A DNA stretch of 18,622 bases from a bacterium. Its GTDB lineage: Bacteria > Babelota > Babeliae > Babelales > RVW-14. Shown one piece after another: positions 1 through 6,011 of this stretch (position 1 is its first letter; every line of letters begins with the position of its first letter). The notes below the pieces were generated by a model. It was not told the DNA's origin. It did no database searches and was given only the letters and a program-made list of their open reading frames with translations. A program made the position numbers and the translations under genes. The stretch is taken from contig JAHFBQ010000020.1 in the NCBI GenBank assembly GCA_023249935.1, positions 1 to 18,622 on the forward strand, given 5' to 3'.

Positions 1-162
1 CTTTGGCTTAAAATCAATCGTGCTACCGGCTGCAAATGGGCCATTGAGTTTGGCGTATTCAGTATCGTGATCCCAGGTGTTCCAAGTCTCTGGAGAAGCA
101 TACTTTTTCCAGATTTGTTCAGCGGTTTTGTGCGTTGTAATACTGTGCGAAAATTGCCACAT
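1..162 (-). CDS. SRPBCC-family protein, N-terminal part
   Basis: The visible 54 residues begin MWQFSHSITTHKTAEQIWKK and continue with a W-N-T-W-D pattern and a G-P-F-A-A-G-S turn. This is the usual opening of SRPBCC (polyketide cyclase/START-like) proteins: a first beta strand, the helix with Ile-Trp, then Trp-x-x-Trp-Asp. The family usually has 130-160 residues, so the C-terminal two thirds lie outside the window. Start chosen at the ATG preceded by AAGGAG with a good spacing. That ribosome-binding site overlaps the stop codon of the upstream MarR gene (4 bp between the genes), so the two are almost surely co-transcribed and perhaps translationally coupled. Such domains bind hydrophobic ligands; the ligand cannot be told here. 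Confidence 0.8.
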   Translation of the reverse strand, partial: MWQFSHSITTHKTAEQIWKKYASPETWNTWDHDTEYAKLNGPFAAGSTIDFKPK

Positions 163-166
163 GGAT

Positions 167-625
167 TTACTCCTTGGTATGACGTTTAATAAGGTTTAAT
201 AACTCTTTTTTAAAGCCTTCGCCGGCCTTTAATTCAGCAAAAAATTGTTCATCCATTTCTTCAACTGCTTGGAGCGCAACCTGCAAGCGCGCCGTGCCGT
301 TGGCTGTTAATTTGAGGGCGTAAGCACGGCTGTCGGTTGGGTGATCAATACGGCTTAGGAGCTTTTTGTCTACCAACGTTCGTACGACTTTGGAAGTCAT
401 CATAATGTCGGTCTTGGCAAGAGCAGCAAGTGCAACCTGGGAAATTGGGATGGCATTGATCTTGCTTAGCCACCCGGTGCCTGCGAGAAGTACGAATTGG
501 GCATGGGTCAGATCGTAGGGTGCTAGTGCCTTGACGATGGCGCGTTGCCACAGCATGGATGCCTGCCAGAACAAAAAACCGGTGCTAGCATCAGCAGAGG
601 CGTGCTTGAATTTTATTGGTTCCAT
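167..625 (-). CDS. MarR-family transcriptional regulator
   Basis: 152 residues, normal size for a MarR winged-helix dimer. An N-terminal helix (residues about 15-35) is followed by the DLTHAQFVLL segment, the helix-turn-helix around residues 60-90, and the wing with the hallmark D-S-R (98-100) followed by A-Y-A-L-K-L-T. A C-terminal dimerisation helix follows. The ATG used here has AAGGA seven bases upstream. Longer in-frame starts exist at 652 and 709, but the predicted transcription start near 647 lies downstream of both. The gene precedes and nearly touches the SRPBCC gene, so it probably controls itself and that neighbour through the palindrome in its promoter. The effector ligand is unknown. 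Confidence 0.88.
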   Translation of the reverse strand: MEPIKFKHASADASTGFLFWQASMLWQRAIVKALAPYDLTHAQFVLLAGTGWLSKINAIPISQVALAALAKTDIMMTSKVVRTLVDKKLLSRIDHPTDSRAYALKLTANGTARLQVALQAVEEMDEQFFAELKAGEGFKKELLNLIKRHTKE

Positions 626-641
626 GGTGGTTTCCTTATTT

Positions 642-676
642 TTAATAACCATGATTATAATATATGTGATTATTAA
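642..676. promoter_or_regulatory. Palindromic operator, probable MarR site
   Basis: TTAATAACCA at 642-651 and TGATTATTAA at 667-676 form an inverted repeat matching at 9 of 10 positions, with arm centres 25 bp apart. It spans the -10 and the edge of the -35 of the MarR promoter, the place where an autorepressor would act. Binding by this MarR protein is an inference from position. Confidence 0.6.
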
Positions 677-681
677 GTCAA
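654..681 (-). promoter_or_regulatory. Promoter of the MarR-SRPBCC operon
   Basis: Read on the minus strand, a -35 TTGACT (676-681), a 16-bp spacer and a perfect -10 TATAAT (654-659) give a start near 647, about 22 bases before the chosen ATG. Confidence 0.75.
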
Positions 682-689
682 GTGGGTAA

Positions 690-727
690 AAAGAGAGCGC
701 CCTGCACATGTGCAGGGCGCTCTCTTT
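690..727. terminator. Perfect-palindrome terminator after the 755-1555 gene
   Basis: A 38-bp perfect palindrome with a GC-rich core (GAGAGCGCCCTGCA and its complement) flanked by A and T runs. It lies 28 bp after the stop of the minus-strand gene at 755-1555 and insulates the MarR promoter from read-through. Confidence 0.85.
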
Positions 728-754
728 AAAATTGATCGGGAAAGTTGCTAGAGA

Positions 755-1555
755 CTATCTTATCCTTTTCTTTTTAGGAGTTGAGCTTCTTGATCCACTG
801 CCTTTGCCTTTAGGAGCAACCGTAGGTTCAGTGTCGTCGCCAGCAGTCTTGCCCGTATCAACGGCTTTGCGACGGAATGGTGATGCGACACAGCTGCAGA
901 CAATGGACGCAGTTTGGATTGGGTGGCAAGCGACAAAACAGACACCTTTACACGTTGCTGCGACGGCAGCACATGTGCCTGTGCATAGATTTTGACTTGC
1001 TTGTATTGGATGGCAAATGGCGAACCGAGTGCCTTTGCCTGCTTGCTTAACAACCTTGAAGGTGTAATAAACGCCAATGGAAGCAAGAATAATGACAACG
1101 CCTCTGGCTACGTAAATGCCAATTTCGGTGACGATTGGATTAAGACCATAAGACGTAGCTACAGCGGTAAGGCTTTCGCGAATAAACTCTATAAGAAACC
1201 ACTGGCCGGTTTGATATGCGTAGAAGAGAGTACATTGGATTGTGCAAAGCGCTTGATATGCCATCTCTCTGGTCATGGTTCCATAACCTGGTGTAAGAAC
1301 TGCAACAGCATCAGCAGCTTGCTGGGCTACTACTTCGGGGGCTGTGGTTAGCGGAATTATTGGGGGTGTGGTAGCTACTGTTCCAGCGAGATTGCTGAGT
1401 GCTTCGCTACCGGCTTTGAGTGTGGCTGCTGTGACACCTGAGTTAGCAACTTCAGCAGCCTTTTGTATCATGTTGGGATTTGGAACATTTGCAGCATTAA
1501 GGCCTTGTTGCACTATCGCGGTTGCAAGAGCAAGTGCTAGATATCTTAGTTTCAC
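755..1555 (-). CDS. Secreted membrane-anchored Cys-rich protein, unknown function
   Basis: 266 residues starting at GTG, with AGGAG seven bases upstream. I do not recognise a family. A signal peptide (MKLRYLALALATAIVQQGLNA) leads into an Ala/Thr/Val-rich stretch (30-95). A pair C104/C108 follows, then a strong hydrophobic segment at about 145-168 that looks like a membrane helix. A Cys cluster with eight Cys between 181 and 222 comes next; within it the motif A/I-C-H-P-I-Q occurs twice (about 180-185 and 209-214), so the cluster looks like an internal duplication. The tail is hydrophilic and ends in KKKRIR. Pro residues and basic flanks beside the cluster would suit either disulphides or lipidation of a host-exposed protein; neither can be shown here. 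It has its own promoter and terminator, so it is probably a single-gene unit. Confidence 0.85.
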   Translation of the reverse strand: MKLRYLALALATAIVQQGLNAANVPNPNMIQKAAEVANSGVTAATLKAGSEALSNLAGTVATTPPIIPLTTAPEVVAQQAADAVAVLTPGYGTMTREMAYQALCTIQCTLFYAYQTGQWFLIEFIRESLTAVATSYGLNPIVTEIGIYVARGVVIILASIGVYYTFKVVKQAGKGTRFAICHPIQASQNLCTGTCAAVAATCKGVCFVACHPIQTASIVCSCVASPFRRKAVDTGKTAGDDTEPTVAPKGKGSGSRSSTPKKKRIR

Positions 1556-1604
1556 GCCAGACTCCTTTGGTCATGTAGGTTTTTGGAAATACACTAGCGG
1601 CAAG

Positions 1605-1632
1605 ATTAGAAGAAAGAGCTTATTTCTGTCAA
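1605..1632 (-). promoter_or_regulatory. Promoter of the 755-1555 gene
   Basis: On the minus strand a consensus -35 TTGACA (1627-1632), a 16-bp spacer and TCTAAT (1605-1610) precede the GTG start by about 50 bases. Confidence 0.7.
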
Positions 1633-1666
1633 GGACTGGCAGCGTTTTTTGGTGCGTGGTGGTTGA

Positions 1667-2020
1667 TTAAATTCCTCGTATGAAAGAGGCAGCAACATTT
1701 TGTCCCCATTGATGGTTTTTTTCAGACCACTCATAGCGATCTAGGTTGGCAGCTTGTAAAAGCTCTTCGCATGTGCGACTTACGGCTGTATCCATTGAGC
1801 TATTAGCTCGTCTGAGGAGTATGTGCAAGGCGTCTATGCAGTCGCGTAAATTAAGCTTTTTTTCAATTAAAAAGTCTTCAATTTTTGCTAAGGCTCTGCG
1901 TGGATGAGCTGTTTGTGCGAGGTTCTCTATCTGTTTTTGTAGATTACTTTTTCGATCGCTTGCAATCATTGTGTTTGCTGTTAATAACACGAAAAAGCCT
2001 ATAAAAAATAGTTTTTTCAT
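1667..2020 (-). CDS. Small secreted protein, paralogue of 2096-2584
   Basis: 117 residues: signal peptide MKKLFFIGFFVLLTANTMIA, then a mainly helical charged protein with no family I recognise. Residues about 55-90 (N-L-R-D-C-I-D-A-L-H-I-L-L then C-E-E-L-L) match the neighbouring gene at 2096-2584 in the pattern L-x-D-x-x-x-A-L-x-x-x-L followed some 17 residues on by C-x-x-L-L, so the two are probably diverged duplicates. The start is fixed by the signal peptide, since the ribosome-binding site before it is weak. A hairpin lies between this gene and its upstream neighbour, so a separate promoter is expected, but I could not identify a convincing one. Confidence 0.75.
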   Translation of the reverse strand: MKKLFFIGFFVLLTANTMIASDRKSNLQKQIENLAQTAHPRRALAKIEDFLIEKKLNLRDCIDALHILLRRANSSMDTAVSRTCEELLQAANLDRYEWSEKNHQWGQNVAASFIRGI

Positions 2021-2047
2021 ACGTCATCGACTTGGTTAAAAAAGTAG

Positions 2048-2070
2048 ACCCCCAAGTTTTTCTTGGGGGT
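2048..2070. terminator. Intrinsic terminator after the 2096-2584 gene
   Basis: ACCCCCAAG (2048-2056), a five-base loop and CTTGGGGGT (2062-2070) make a 9-bp stem with T-rich flanks on both strands. It lies 25 bp past the stop of the minus-strand gene at 2096. Confidence 0.75.
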
Positions 2071-2095
2071 TTTTATTATAGCATAATGATAGAAA

Positions 2096-2584
2096 TTATT
2101 TTCTACCGACGGCGCTTACAAAAGCTGCTTTTTCTTCTTCTGTAAGAGACAATCTAAATGCAGACTGTGGGTTAAAATACTCAGCCAAGAGTCTGCTGCA
2201 TTCTGTTGTGGTTGCTGCGTGATTTTCTCTAATCTCAGTATGCAAAATGGTCTTGAGAGCTTTTCTGTAATCATCGAGAGAAAGCATATGACTTTCACGT
2301 AAATTTTTTGTCAGTTCAAGAGCTGTAGCAAGATCTTGTACTGTACCTTCCGGCGATTTTATTTTCCAAAGAAGAGCTTCCAATTCCTCGGTTTTCGTCA
2401 GTGCTGCTTGCTCTCCTGGAGCTGCTTGCTTGTGATATGTTTGATGTAGCTTGAGAAGTAGTTCTGGGTGTATTGGTGCTTGTATGGGATTGCCATCTTT
2501 ATCTAGTAAGTGTCCATTTGCTGCAAACATTGATGTAGCCGATAGGACAAATACGAAGCTCAAACTAAATAATTTTTTCATCAT
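2096..2584 (-). CDS. Small secreted helical protein, unknown function
   Basis: 162 residues from the first of two adjacent ATGs (2584; the second is 2581). Both sit behind GAGAGGA. The reading frame stays open upstream to 2704, but that part carries the promoter and lacks a start with a ribosome-binding site, so I left it out. The signal peptide MMKKLFSLSFVFVLSATSMF ends near Ala-Ala-Asn. The mature part is hydrophilic and helical, with a Cys near residue 132 in the shared pattern described for the gene at 1667-2020. No enzyme motif is visible. It is probably a secreted or periplasmic protein of a lineage-specific family. Confidence 0.75.
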   Translation of the reverse strand: MMKKLFSLSFVFVLSATSMFAANGHLLDKDGNPIQAPIHPELLLKLHQTYHKQAAPGEQAALTKTEELEALLWKIKSPEGTVQDLATALELTKNLRESHMLSLDDYRKALKTILHTEIRENHAATTTECSRLLAEYFNPQSAFRLSLTEEEKAAFVSAVGRK

Positions 2585-2642
2585 AAAAATCCTCTCAAGG
2601 GTCTTGTTCAAACGGACGTTCATTGCAATAAGAAACAACCCG

Positions 2643-2670
2643 ATTTTACTCTGAAGAATTCTTTTTTCAA
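2643..2670 (-). promoter_or_regulatory. Promoter of the 2096-2584 gene
   Basis: Minus-strand -35 TTGAAA (2665-2670), a 16-bp spacer and -10 TAAAAT (2643-2648); the start would lie about 52 bases before the ATG. It sits just after the open frame that follows the 2842-3282 gene. Confidence 0.65.
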
Positions 2671-2694
2671 TAGAAAGAAACAAATGGCGATGTT

Positions 2695-2841
2695 TTAAGC
2701 CCATTCAATGGGTAGAGTAAGTGGTTGGTTGGTCCATGGATTTGTTATTATTGCTTCCCAGTCGTTATTATCGAGTTTTCTTGTTTCGAAAAGAGCAATG
2801 TATGGGATTGCAAGATGCTGATTTGCTGTAAGAAGAGGCTT
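2695..2841 (-). other. In-frame 48-codon extension beyond the TGA of the 2842-3282 gene
   Basis: Directly after the TGA at 2842-2844 the same frame stays open for 48 codons to a TAA at 2695-2697. The translation, beginning KPLLTANQHLAIPY and ending TNQPLTLPIEWA, has the mixed composition of folded protein: three Trp, several Pro, acidic and hydrophobic residues in balance. There is no start codon with a ribosome-binding site for it. Either the Cys-rich protein was once longer and was cut by a point mutation, or the stop is read through, or this is a chance open frame. Confidence 0.5.
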
Positions 2842-3282
2842 TCAGGACATTTTCTTGGAGTTAATGCGTCCTGATACCATGCCGAAATTGTCTGTATCTA
2901 TATCAACAACATCTAAGTTTTTTGTATACCAAGCAAGATAGGCGCATGTGCTACAGATGCAAACTGTGCATGAGTACCAAGTGCAACCGAAATAGCAGCA
3001 GCCAACGCTACAGCAGCAAAGTGCTACCAGATGCTCTTTGATTAAATCTTTAGATGTTTGACCTGCATTTTGCAAGAACTTCAAAGCATTTTGTACCTCT
3101 GGTGATAAGAGGGGGAGTCTTGCATGTGCTGCGGCTTTTAGTGCAGCAAAAGCTTTCCAAATTGCGGATTCTTCAGTGCGATCTGTTCTATCGGCAGGGG
3201 ATTCAGGATTGTTTTTGGTAGCAAACATTGTTGTTGAGCAGAGTAATATGAGTGCTGCGAATATGATCTTGAAACTGTACAT
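2842..3282 (-). CDS. Secreted Cys-cluster protein, possibly truncated
   Basis: 146 residues from the ATG preceded by GGGAGATTCTTT. The longer open frame upstream to 3687 is antisense-like overlap with the glycosylase frame and was dropped. A signal peptide (MYSFKIIFAALILLCSTTMF) is followed by a charged linker, a helical region (40-86), and then a striking cluster of ten Cys in 25 residues (89-113: three vicinal, two vicinal, then C-x-x-C-x-C pairs) mixed with aromatic residues. The last part is acidic (DVVDIDTDNFG). I recognise no family. The cluster is hydrophobic enough to be a membrane-associated segment. The frame continues past the stop into protein-like sequence (2695-2841), so the present C-terminus may be a truncation. 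Confidence 0.75.
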   Translation of the reverse strand: MYSFKIIFAALILLCSTTMFATKNNPESPADRTDRTEESAIWKAFAALKAAAHARLPLLSPEVQNALKFLQNAGQTSKDLIKEHLVALCCCSVGCCYFGCTWYSCTVCICSTCAYLAWYTKNLDVVDIDTDNFGMVSGRINSKKMS

Positions 3283-3322
3283 AAAGAATCTCCCGTGGCA
3301 GTTATTAAATAATACGATCGGA

Positions 3323-3351
3323 AGATTATTGGTATAGTGGCAATGAGTCAA
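3323..3351 (-). promoter_or_regulatory. Promoter of the 2842-3282 gene
   Basis: Minus-strand -35 TTGACT (3346-3351), a 17-bp spacer and -10 TAATCT (3323-3328), about 40 bases upstream of the ATG. Confidence 0.65.
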
Positions 3352-3355
3352 GGAT

Positions 3356-3925
3356 TTATTGATTTGTGTAGCGGAAGCAAGTGACTTCGTGTTCTTGAAT
3401 AAGGCCACATGCTTGCAAGTGTGCATACATGATGGTGCTGCCAATAAATTTGAAGCCACGAGCGCGCATATCTTTTGATAATGCATCGCTTGCTGCGTTG
3501 CGCGTATGATATTCTTCAACCGACTTTGGTGAATAAACAATTGTTTTGTTGTTAACAAAATTCCAAATGTAGCGATCAAAGCTACCAAACTCTTTTTGTA
3601 TGGCGAGGAAAAATGCCGCGTTGGCGATAGTTGCTTCGATTTTACCGCGGTTGCGGATGATGTTGCTGCTTGCCATAAGCCGATCAACGTCTACTATCGT
3701 CATTTGAGCAACTCTTGTGGGGCTAAAATGTGCAAACGCCTTGCGATAATCGTCGCGGCGTTTCATAATCGTTTCCCAGCTGAGGCCGGCCTGAGCACTC
3801 TCAAGCACGATAAACTCGAAGTGTGTTTGGTCGTTGTGAACAGGGGTCCCCCATTCTAGATCGTGATATTGGTGGAAAATAGATTTTTTTGCTGCCCAGC
3901 TGCAGCGCGTTAGTTCTGTGGTCAT
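3356..3925 (-). CDS. tag: DNA-3-methyladenine glycosylase I
   Basis: 189 residues, the usual length of TAG-type glycosylases (about 187 in E. coli). It removes 3-methyladenine from alkylated DNA as the first step of base-excision repair in the cytoplasm. The family pattern is clear along its length: R-C-S-W near the start, Y-H-D-L-E-W-G (20-26), L-E-S-A-Q-A-G-L-S-W (41-50) including the base-binding Glu42 and Trp50, I-I-R-N-R-G-K-I (89-96), the S-D-A-L-S-K segment, and H-E-V-T-C near the end. The zinc ligands of the family correspond to Cys8, His21, His179 and Cys183, all present. The ATG chosen has AGGAG eight bases upstream; a longer frame to 3961 lacks support. Confidence 0.95.
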   Translation of the reverse strand: MTTELTRCSWAAKKSIFHQYHDLEWGTPVHNDQTHFEFIVLESAQAGLSWETIMKRRDDYRKAFAHFSPTRVAQMTIVDVDRLMASSNIIRNRGKIEATIANAAFFLAIQKEFGSFDRYIWNFVNNKTIVYSPKSVEEYHTRNAASDALSKDMRARGFKFIGSTIMYAHLQACGLIQEHEVTCFRYTNQ

Positions 3926-3956
3926 GTTGGGTACTCCTAAATTTTCATGAAGCAGT

Positions 3957-3984
3957 AGCATACACGCAAGTGAGAAAGAGTAAA
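3957..3984 (-). promoter_or_regulatory. Possible promoter of tag
   Basis: Minus-strand TTTACT (3979-3984), 16 bp and TATGCT (3957-3962), about 30 bases before the ATG; each box matches the consensus at four of six positions, so the call is weak. Confidence 0.35.
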
Positions 3985-4041
3985 TTGGCTGTTTTTATGA
4001 CTACTGACGAGTAATTCAGAAGGGACAAGTGTGCAATTATT

Positions 4042-4067
4042 TTTCACCGAGAAGTTTCTTGGTGAAA
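4042..4067. terminator. Hairpin after the dipeptidase gene
   Basis: TTTCACCGAGAA (4042-4053) and TTCTTGGTGAAA (4056-4067) pair over 12 positions including one G-U. It begins 12 bp after the stop of the 4079-4816 gene, but no long T run follows on the minus strand, so termination is only probable. Confidence 0.45.
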
Positions 4068-4078
4068 TTATGCGGTTT

Positions 4079-4816
4079 TTACTCGATATCAAAATCGAAA
4101 TAGGTAGTTGGAAACGGCTCGTTGACTAGGGTGTAGTGCCACCACTCTTCTGCATACGGTTTAAATCCATGTTTTATCATTTTGGCGCGCAAATAATTAC
4201 GAAGTGCCGTGTATTTTTGCGGCATCAACGGACTGTCGTGGTGTGAAGCTGGGCCAAAAAGATCAAAACTGGAACCCATATCAACGGTGCCGTCATCAAG
4301 AAACGGGATCAGCTTTTCGTTCATAGTACGCCAACTTAATGTTGGTGTCTTAAGTTGGTCGCCAACTTTAATGATGGTCAAATCAATAGTGCTACCACGT
4401 GTATGACCAGATTTTTTACCGATATAACCAAGCTCAAAGCATTGTTCTTTGGCAATCTCGGGGTAGTATTTTTCTTTTATTGTTTGATTATCTGGTGTGG
4501 TGCTCCAGTGAACGAAATGATCAACCGCTTTTTGAGGGCGGTATGCGTCGTAAACGACGAGGCAGAAACCATCAAGTAGAAGCTCTTTTTGTGCATTGCA
4601 CAGCGCAGCAGCAGCTTTTTTGGTCATGATGATGCGGGCAGTTTTGTACCCATCTAGGCGGCTACCGACAAAATTTTCTGTTGAAAAATAACGCATTGAG
4701 ATTTGGATGGTTTTATCTATCTCATCTAAATACACAAATTCTTCAGGCAGGGCGGTGAGCGAGGAAGTGATGAGGAGCAAGGCCATCGTAACTTTCTCTG
4801 TAATTTTTGTGATCAT
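4079..4816 (-). CDS. ddpX: Exported D-alanyl-D-alanine dipeptidase (peptidase M15D, VanX/DdpX type)
   Basis: 245 residues. M15D enzymes split D-Ala-D-Ala (and related dipeptides) using one zinc. The signature is complete: Y-D-A-Y-R-P (89-94, with the substrate-binding Arg93), S-G-H-T-R-G-S-T-I-D-L-T (136-147, zinc ligands His138 and Asp145) and E-W-W-H (224-227, catalytic Glu224 and zinc ligand His227). These match VanX His116, Asp123, Glu181 and His184. The N-terminus (residues 1-23) is hydrophobic and looks like a signal peptide, so the enzyme is probably exported. Its ATG overlaps the TGA of the upstream hydrolase as ATGA, with AAAGGAGA before it, so the two are translationally coupled. 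In this setting it more likely recycles or scavenges peptidoglycan peptides than confers vancomycin resistance, since no VanH, VanA or VanRS partner is present. Confidence 0.9.
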   Translation of the reverse strand: MITKITEKVTMALLLITSSLTALPEEFVYLDEIDKTIQISMRYFSTENFVGSRLDGYKTARIIMTKKAAAALCNAQKELLLDGFCLVVYDAYRPQKAVDHFVHWSTTPDNQTIKEKYYPEIAKEQCFELGYIGKKSGHTRGSTIDLTIIKVGDQLKTPTLSWRTMNEKLIPFLDDGTVDMGSSFDLFGPASHHDSPLMPQKYTALRNYLRAKMIKHGFKPYAEEWWHYTLVNEPFPTTYFDFDIE

Positions 4817-5940
4817 GAAATCTCCTTTTGTACCAATTGAGCTGCTAATGTTCCAATTGTGCTACGTAACTTTTTTACATCGCCTTTACCATCCGGGTGT
4901 AATCGGTTGGTTAAAATCACTACGACTGTCTGAGTAGAGGGGTCAATCCATAGTGACGTGCCGGTAAAGCCGGTATGGCCGAATGAATTTTTAGCAAATA
5001 GTTTGCCGCGAGGCAAGGAATATTTGGTATTGATATCAAAGCCGACGCCGCGCTGCTCCTCTTTTGGCTGTGAATCGTCTGGTGTTGTCATGGCTTTGAT
5101 GCTAGTGGTGCTGAGCAGCCGTTTGCCTTGGTATCGGCCGTTATTGAGGAACAGCTGTCCAAATATTGCTACATCGCTCGCCGTAGAAAAAATACCTGCA
5201 TTGCCTGCACAACCACCCAGAGCAAATGCTCGGGGATCGTGGACGCGGCCATGTACTAACGTGCCCTTATCAAAATCATAAGCGGCTATCTTCTGTAAAA
5301 AGTGTGCAGAAGGTCGGATGCCGGTCTTTTTAAGTCCAAGTGGTGTGAAAATATATTCTCTGAATAGCTCTGCTAGCGATTTATCGGTAGCTTGTTCTGC
5401 CAGGTAGCCAGCTACAATGGGGCCAAGATCGCTGTACAAAAATTGTGTGTCCGGTGTGGAGGCGAGCGGTGTTTCGGCGATTTTTTCAACAGCATCTTCA
5501 AGCCCATTGGTGAAATCTTCTACCGGTATACCAGCCGGTAAACCACTGCGATGGGTGAGCAGCTGCCCGATCGTTATGTCTTTTTTATCATGGGTATCAA
5601 ATGATTCCAGGTAGGTTGCAACCGGTTTATTGATATCGATTATGCCTTGGTCGTGTAGGCGCATGATCAGCGTTGCTGTGAATAATTTAGTTAACGAAGC
5701 CAGGTCGTAGAGACTGTTTTTCTGGGCTTTAATGCGCTTTGGCTTGACCATGAGGTTGCCAAATGCTTTGTGATAGATGATTGAGCCTCGGTGCATGATT
5801 AGCACCTCGCCGCCAGGGATCTGCTTTTTGCCGATTGCAGACCGCATAACGCGATCGATCTTGAGTTTTGCCGGTTGTGCAGCATATGTTGTCGTTGAAA
5901 TAAAGCTAGCGAGTGCTAGCCATTGCAGGCATTTTCCCAT
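4813..5940 (-). CDS. Exported serine hydrolase of the beta-lactamase family, AmiE-like
   Basis: 375 residues with a signal peptide (MGKCLQWLALASFISTTTYA). The class C beta-lactamase/penicillin-binding fold is shown by S82-L-T-K85 (nucleophile and general-base Lys), Y169-S-D171 in the place of the Y-x-N motif, and F-G-H322-T-G324 in the place of the K-T-G box. H-R-S-G-L-P (130-135) and the G-G-C-A-G-N-A-G-I-F-S-T block are typical of the AmiE/EstB group. Members include carboxylesterases, D-aminopeptidases and, in Bacillus subtilis, AmiE (YbbE), which removes the peptide from MurNAc-peptide after NagZ. A NagZ gene is divergent 71 bp away and a D-Ala-D-Ala dipeptidase is coupled downstream, so an exo-MurNAc-L-alanine amidase is the best inference; a plain esterase or beta-lactamase cannot be excluded. 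The ATG has AGGGGGA just upstream. Confidence 0.85.
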   Translation of the reverse strand: MGKCLQWLALASFISTTTYAAQPAKLKIDRVMRSAIGKKQIPGGEVLIMHRGSIIYHKAFGNLMVKPKRIKAQKNSLYDLASLTKLFTATLIMRLHDQGIIDINKPVATYLESFDTHDKKDITIGQLLTHRSGLPAGIPVEDFTNGLEDAVEKIAETPLASTPDTQFLYSDLGPIVAGYLAEQATDKSLAELFREYIFTPLGLKKTGIRPSAHFLQKIAAYDFDKGTLVHGRVHDPRAFALGGCAGNAGIFSTASDVAIFGQLFLNNGRYQGKRLLSTTSIKAMTTPDDSQPKEEQRGVGFDINTKYSLPRGKLFAKNSFGHTGFTGTSLWIDPSTQTVVVILTNRLHPDGKGDVKKLRSTIGTLAAQLVQKEIS

Positions 5941-5957
5941 AGAATCCCCCTAAATTA

Positions 5958-5987
5958 TTGCGGCCCCACCACAAACTAGCGTATAAT
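5958..5987 (+). promoter_or_regulatory. Promoter of nagZ
   Basis: TTGCGG (5958-5963), an 18-bp spacer and a perfect TATAAT (5982-5987) put the start near 5994, some 18 bases before the chosen ATG. This also argues against translation from the TTG at 5958. Confidence 0.65.
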
Positions 5988-6011
5988 TTTTACAGTCAGA
6001 GGGGGAAGGCT

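Noticed and set aside
992..1351. Plus-strand open frame inside the 755-1555 gene
   Set aside because: The minus strand has a signal peptide, promoter, ribosome-binding site and terminator; the plus frame has none.
1573..1666. 31-codon open frame after the stop of the 1667 gene
   Set aside because: It covers the consensus promoter of the next gene and lacks coding-like composition, so I did not count it with the three interrupted genes.
2585..2704. Upstream extension of the 2096 gene to 2704
   Set aside because: It contains the promoter and would bury the signal peptide; the adjacent ATGs at 2584 and 2581 have the ribosome-binding site.
4079..4816. Vancomycin-resistance gene
   Set aside because: Only the VanX-type dipeptidase is present; no D-lactate dehydrogenase, ligase or two-component system is nearby, and the protein appears exported.
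5958..6011. 18-residue N-terminal extension of nagZ from TTG at 5958
   Set aside because: The TTG lies in the -35 box; the ATG at 6012 starts a clean signal peptide and follows the predicted transcription start.
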